64,000 nt of DNA from Allium sativum (Eukaryota; Streptophyta; Magnoliopsida; Asparagales; Amaryllidaceae). Below the pieces are notes generated by a model, which saw only the letters and a program-made list of their open reading frames with translations, ran no database searches and was not told where the DNA came from. The DNA is taken from the NCBI GenBank assembly GCA_030737875.1, contig CM060912.1, positions 124,532,493-124,596,492 of the forward strand, written 5' to 3'. This document shows, in pieces, positions 58,430-64,000 of this stretch (position 1 is the first letter of the stretch; the number at the start of each line of letters is the position of its first letter). A program made the translations under genes and the position numbers.

Positions 58430-59213
58430 AAAGGTTGTGTTATCATATGGATGCTGCATTTTGATTATATAGTAAGAACGTCCTCTGGCATTAATGATTC
58501 AGCCAGTGTTCATCAGTTTATTGCTGATGGTGCACTGTGTCTTCCAAATGTTAGCTCGGCGAGTTTAAATACATTATGGAATAATATGAGAAACATGCCG
58601 TTCCCTGCTAATGAACATGCCGTATGGAATGATAAGAGACATTCAATTAAAATTGTTTATAATGCCTTGACGGATAACAATGTAATATTTCCTTGGCACT
58701 CGAGAGTTTGGATGACAAATAGCGTGCCGAAGGAAAACATGATGATGTGGAGAATACTAAACAATGGAATTCATACTAGAAGTAAGTTATTTGCATTGGG
58801 GATTATTGACACTAATGTGTGTATTTTATGTTCATCTGATGTTGAAACTATGAAGCATCTGTATTTTGAATGCAATTATTCTGGATATGTTTGGAAACAA
58901 GTGCTCCTTCATCTTGGTTTGCATGTGCCTGTGCATGGTTCTCAAGAGGAATGGTTCTTGATTTTCAAATTCACTAGATGGAAGAATACTAGAGGATGTT
59001 TGCTTTTGAAAGCCTTAAAGAAGACTCTTTTCTAGTTATGGATGGAACGGAACAATAGAGTGTTTAGGAATGTACGTGTTGCTAAACATGTATTGGTGCA
59101 ATCTATCATTTCTTGTATTTGAGTGTGTATTGTAATATGCTCTTTTTTATAATTGTGACTGTGTATTAACAAAATGGTTAGGGCCATTCAATCCCGCTTG
59201 CCTTGCAAAAAAA
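58430..59213 (+). mobile_element. 5'-truncated LINE inserted in Gypsy-2
   Basis: The frame 58424-59035 encodes the LINE C-terminus. It includes HSIKIVYNALTDNNVIFPWH and the zf-RVT domain (VPKENMMMWRILNNGIHTRS, CILCSSDVETMKHLYFEC). After a TAG, WMERNNRVFRNVRVAKHV continues in frame. The element ends in a short A tract. ATGTAT flanks it (58424-58429 and 59214-59219), a plausible short target duplication. Its frame is still fairly open, so it arrived later than most of the Gypsy-2 damage or is simply younger. Confidence 0.85.
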
Positions 59214-59458
59214 ATGTATCGATAGGATTCTTTCGCATACATAATGGACGCATGGCAGTATCATGATTTGCATTAAGGAGGTCAACTGAATCAGTGGACC
59301 GCCTGATCTTTACATTAGATAAGGAACATATACGCACATTTTTGCATAAGTTCATATAGCATTAGAAATTTCTTTAGGGACAGTGGATGCTTGTGGATGA
59401 TGGTTGAGTAGATGGATGAATTGGTTGGTAGGATACATTCTTCTTAACTTAGAGATTT

Positions 59459-59482
59459 CGGGGGGGGGGGGGGGGGGGAGAA
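59459..59482 (+). promoter_or_regulatory. Polypurine tract of Gypsy-2 with a 19-G run
   Basis: G 59460-59478 is unbroken, followed by AGAA and the 3' LTR. Plant chromovirus tracts usually have five to seven G. The run could form G-quadruplexes. It is either an expansion or partly a sequencing/assembly error at a homopolymer. Confidence 0.85.
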
Positions 59483-62400
59483 TATAACACCCCGTAATTT
59501 TATAACATTAAAATTCACAAATTAAAGTATACTTAATTTTTAGAAGAAGAATTAAGTGAAATGGGTTGCGCTATTATGTTCGTCTCAAAATTTTGGGTCA
59601 AGATAGACATTTGGTTTGCATAAAATGGATAACTTATGAAGAAGTTATTAAGCCTTGAAGTTTGTATGCATATGAGAGAAATATATATATATATATAACA
59701 TATTCAAAAAAAGTTCAAAACAGCGAATCGGGAGGGGGGATAGCCGAACCGCACCATTTTTGGAGTTGACCCGAGCGCTGAGTCGACCCGAGCCCCGCTG
59801 GGTCGACTAGGGGTCGATCCAGGGTTTGGCTGTCAACCCGTGGACCGATTCGCCTTAAGGGCTGATGTGGCATATGAGTGGTCCTGATGGTTCTGGTTAT
59901 CCCTAGGTTAATCTGATGGCTCTTATTAAATTGAACTTCTATAAAAACACTCATAAACCCCTAACCCTAATCACATTAATTCATAACAAGAGCCGCCATG
60001 CCGTCAATGGAGAACCTAGAGTAGCCGCCGTACACTTTCAACCATAAAGCAAGATAGAAGCTTGAATCAAAATCAAATCTAAATAACGATTAGTCTACAT
60101 CAAAGGCGAGCAATTCAATTTTAGAACGCAGATCCCAGAAAGACAAGACTATTCTCTTTAATTGTGAGTATGATAGCTTTCACAAAATAATTAATTAATT
60201 TAATTATGATAAGATATAATTGGGATTATGAGAATATGATTTTGAATTATGTGATGTAAATTATATGTATGTCTGTGGTGTTGAATCATATGTTAGTCAT
60301 ATGCAAGTTGGATCATATGTTAGTTCTTAAGTGAATCTTATGCAAGTTGAATCATATATCTTATGCAAGTTTGTGATGATTGGATCATATATTCATGTAT
60401 GAATCTTATGCAATTTTGGCTTGTTAAAATATATGTGAGACATGTATATGCATATGCTAGTTTATGTGACATTAACATTTATGTCTAGATCCATATGCAA
60501 GTTTACATCTTTATGTTTAGACCCATATGAAAGTTTACATCTTTATGTTTAGATCTATATGCAAGTTTACATCTTTATGTTTAGATCTATATGCAAGTTT
60601 ACATCTTTATGTTTAGATCCATATGCAAGTTCACACCTTCATGTTTGGATCTACAGCTGTACATAGGTTATGCAAGTTTATGCCCATTACCTATGCTAGT
60701 TTTGTATCATATGCTAGTTTGAATGAAATTCATATGCAAGTTATTGGCTATGTAATCTTATATCATGATCCTTAGATCTATTTTATGTGCTATGTGATGT
60801 TGTTTTTCTTTTTATAAGTTAGTCTATTTGCGAGTCTAACATATGCCATATGAAAACGTACGAATAGCGTGGGGATGATGGGATAATATTGAATATACAT
60901 AAATTGTGAATTGGCTTAAAATGGCCTTAAAAGGCATATAATTAGTTAGAGACATTAATTGGCATAATTGGTATTTATGGACATAATTTTAAGAGACAAT
61001 TATGGACATAAATAAATTTGGAATTTATTGAAAAATTTGAATAGGGATATTAATCCAGTTTGGGGTTAAATAAAAATGTGTAATAATTAACTGCCTAAGA
61101 CACGAGGTTAGACTCTTTTGTGGTGTAAGACTGCCCGGACCCGCCCGGCAAATCCAGCAGCCACAAATGCTAGTCTAATGTGAGAGGCCAAAGGCACGAA
61201 TTAAATGCGTAACAATTGTAAAGACATGAGGTTAGGCTCGTTTGTGGTATAAGACTGCCCAGACCCGCCCGACAAATCCAGCAACTACAAATGTCAGCCT
61301 AATGTGGGAGGTCTTTACAAGGTTGCGGTTCCAATGAATTAAGTAACACTTAACCAGATAAACATGTGGTGGGACATAGGGGGTTAAGTGGGTGCCTTGG
61401 GTGGCATGTGAAATTAAGTGGGTGCCTTGGGTGGCATGTGAAATACGATTAGATGCACTTAACCAAGATTGAAACGTGTAAGAAGACATGAATAAGAATG
61501 GGGTTAAGTGGGGAAACCTTAGTGGGGACCAAGCATAGGTGGAAGGCTTGTGTCAAGCATGGGGGTCCTTTACAAACCAGTAACCCATTAAGTATCTTTG
61601 TGAGCTCGACCCAAGTCGAGGATGGGACACGCTTACTGGATTTGATTGTAAGAGGTCAAAACGGGTTAGCGGTGGCAACGCAAGTCCAGCGGGGTCATAT
61701 GTGTGTGTGGGCCTGGGCTGGTAGGTAAGATGTTGTTGCATCGTGTAGATATAAGCCGTGCATCTTTGGTGGTATCGGGTTGCCACTTTGGGGAGTGATA
61801 CACCCCGCTGTGGGACCAGACGGGTATCTACGAGTTAGGGAGCCAATCGAATGGGGGTAGTGGGTACAACTAGTGGAGATAGGGGCAGACAACACCTATG
61901 AAGGCAGCTAGGGGTACACGAAACTACCATTATCATTATTAAGTTCTGTAGACGGGATCAACTTTTAGGGTGACTAGTTGTGGTGCAGTATAGTAATTAT
62001 CCTATAGTGATTAGGAACGAGATTAACGCCAGAATATTCCTCTTATTTGCTTTGTCGTGCCCACTTGTTTCATGGTCATATCTTATCTTACCAGTTTATA
62101 CCTTATCCTAGTTACTTTAATAACTATATTGTTAAAGTTATTATACTCGCCAGACTTTATGTAAGCTTGATCTCAGATCTCTTTCTCTCTCTCTTTTGGA
62201 AGTGCTTGGATTGCTGAAAGTAAAGGACGGCTCATCTCTTTTATGGCTACTTGTGTTGGGGTTTATGCTTTTTATTTTATGTACTCTGAAGCAATTTATC
62301 AAGATGGATATTATGTGTACTTGGTTTATGAAGTTATTGTAATCAAACTATTTCTCCGCTGCAATAAAAGTTGTTTTAAAATTTTCAAGTACCATTATTT

Positions 62401-62499
62401 ATATATGTCTTGTTATATTCTATTCTATACACTAAATACGCTCCATGGAAGTTAATGCATTCCCTTTGTGAGTGACATTAATGGACGTGGGGTGTTGCA
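59483..62499 (+). repeat. 3' LTR of Gypsy-2, 3017 bp
   Basis: Matches 50610-53639. The head is TATAACACCCCG (TG changed to TA) and the tail is GGTGTTGCA. It has about 40 bp absent from the 5' LTR (around 59767-59813, rich in GTCGAC/GACCCGAG) and lacks the ~100-bp pyrimidine-rich block found at 53222-53310. It carries five copies of the 32-bp repeat. Confidence 0.93.
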
Positions 62500-62504
62500 T
62501 TTTA

Positions 62505-64000
62505 CCTTTTTAATCTATTAAATAATAGTAAAGTAGAACATTTTTAAAGATCTCTCCTTAATTCTCTGTGTTATATCTGTTCCATTTAAAAGTCTCAAGA
62601 TATTTTGTATTAAATTGATACCATATCTTAGGAAAAAGCTAATGAATGGTCATATAAATGGCAATATCAAAGCCAAATTTTATTAGACAATATGACTGAA
62701 ACTACTTAAAACATTTTAACTAGTCATTATATAATTGGTATCAATTTTCAAGGTTGGATATTGACCCGGTAATATCAAATGCAGTATTCAAGTGTAAATG
62801 CTACTTCAGCGTACCATTTATAAGAAAAAGGTAAGAAAAAACCTTTTATATTCACATTGCATAACAAACATCTACTTTCTACACCTGCACCGAAGTGTTG
62901 CAATCATATATATTCACATTATCAGCTCTATAAACATATATAATTACAATAGCTAAGCTTAACTATGGTAATTAGTCATATTCTTGGTGAGTGGTAATAA
63001 GTTTTAAGTCAGCATAACTGAAGTCAAACTAACATCTAATGACCATGATAAAACCATGATTTGGCATCACCCTAGGCTATGGTAACATTAATATTTTAAC
63101 AAAATACTGAAGATAATAGAAAATAACTAGGACACGATCCTCATAACATCGAAAGTTGAGTCGAAGATTAAAAATTCTAAGAACAAAGCATAAACGTGCG
63201 AACAATAAAATTGAATATATAAGTCCAGTTTAAATTTCAAGCACGAGGAAAACAAACGGTAAACTGAGGGAAAAACAATGATTAAATATTATGCTATAAT
63301 TTATCCATTTGCTCATTTTTGCTACATCAATTAATATGTTATTTTTATTTGTCCTATTTCAAGATTAAAGGTATAATTATACAACGCATTTTTGGCTTGT
63401 CTTTTAGTTAAGGGAATGGACAACTTTTAGTGAGTTGAGTATTAATATATAATCATGTTGCATGTTGAAATTAATGACCTCGGTTGTAGCCTAAGTACAA
63501 TGAGCACAGATCTGTTCCAGCTAATGACTCTAAATGAAGTATATGCTCCACTATAGAGAAATCTTCGGGTATTCCCTTGTCATTCCACATTTATTTAAGC
63601 TCCAAAAAATCACTATGACCATTCTCCAACACAATGCAAGTGAGCTGCCAAAATAGAGAAGTTATAGGCATGTGGGAGCTACTACAAATAAAAACTAAAA
63701 AGAAAATATTAGGGCGTACTTAAGGATCATTTCAGAAAATACCTTAGCCAATGCAGTTACACTGATTTGGTGGACAAAACCATCCCTTCCTATAAAGTAA
63801 CATATTTCACAATAAGAGATTTAATTAAAACAATAAACAATAAATGTACATGCCGAGGAGGATTCATAAATAAAGTCTATGCCTGGTCTTCTTAAGAAAC
63901 ATTGGGTATATAATGCTATCTGTTCTAAACTGAAAGGGCTCATAATATAAGAGAGACAAATGATTCTGCAATAACGAATTGTATAGTAAAATATTGGAAT
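62505..64000. other. AT-rich intergenic DNA, no feature recognised
   Basis: Flank of Gypsy-2 and presumably continuous with the sequence ending at 50609. No open frame over 60 codons, tandem repeat, terminal repeat or promoter-like island is apparent. Confidence 0.6.

Larger units (their letters stand above)
50610..62499 (+). mobile_element. Gypsy-2: full-length Tekay/Del-like chromovirus, 11.9 kb
   Basis: Plus strand: 5' LTR (50610-53639), tRNA-iMet PBS (53642-53654), gag, protease, RT, RNase H, integrase and chromodomain (53891-58165), an inserted LINE (58430-59213), a polypurine tract with a long G run (59459-59482) and 3' LTR (59483-62499). TTTTA duplications flank it (50605-59609 region: 50605-50609, and 62500-62504). 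Every coding domain is present in order, but stops and frameshifts break the polyprotein in at least six places. LTRs differ by scattered substitutions and by two opposite indels, so it is moderately old. A PRILDxxxK-type chromodomain motif at the C-terminus assigns it to the Tekay/Del branch. Confidence 0.93.

Overview
This window looks like intergenic DNA from a large plant nuclear genome, most likely an angiosperm. No host gene, rRNA or tRNA is visible. The evidence for a plant is Tekay/Del-type Ty3-gypsy chromoviruses with tRNA-iMet primer sites, L1-type LINEs with DUF4283 and zf-RVT domains, a CACTA end with ATCGGT subterminal repeats, a hAT insertion and a TRIM. I cannot name the species. 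Nearly every base lies in or beside a transposable element, and all the coding sequence is broken.

The left 37 kb is a deep nest. A decayed LINE (37118-39690, minus) was hit by Gypsy-1 (29267-37117, minus). Gypsy-1 was hit by a 2.76 kb hAT-like element (30271-33032, with perfect 8-bp target duplications) and by a CACTA element (right end at 29266). The CACTA is cut at 27394 by a giant-LTR element, LARD-B (10017-27394, plus). LARD-B then received two relatives: LARD-A (minus, from beyond the left edge to 10016) in its 5' LTR, and LARD-C (17980-24107, a solo LTR with TTTTG duplications) in its 3' LTR.

The middle holds the LINE remnant, a 502-bp TRIM (39691-40192), a second LINE scrap, and another solo giant LTR, LARD-D (40465-46850, minus, ACAAC duplications). 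LARD-D contains an opposite-strand, apparently intron-bearing transcription unit. After it comes 3.75 kb of old DNA with a LINE ORF1 remnant.

The right end holds Gypsy-2 (50610-62499, plus, TTTTA duplications). This is a structurally complete Tekay-like chromovirus with degenerate gag, PR, RT, RNase H, integrase and chromodomain, and a 5'-truncated LINE inserted before its 3' LTR. The last 1.5 kb is unremarkable AT-rich DNA.

The most interesting content is the LARD family. Its LTRs are 6.1-6.7 kb, each far longer than the 0.8-1.0 kb gene-less interior. The LTRs carry repeated hairpins, a possible leader splice donor, lineage-specific minisatellites and a conserved CTCACACCAGTC box. The interiors carry the exact complement of that box and a palindrome. 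Shared LTR heads, tRNA-iMet PBS and a GGACGAAAAG box before the polypurine tract suggest these are chromovirus-derived parasites mobilised by an autonomous element of the Gypsy-1/Gypsy-2 type. That last step is inference.
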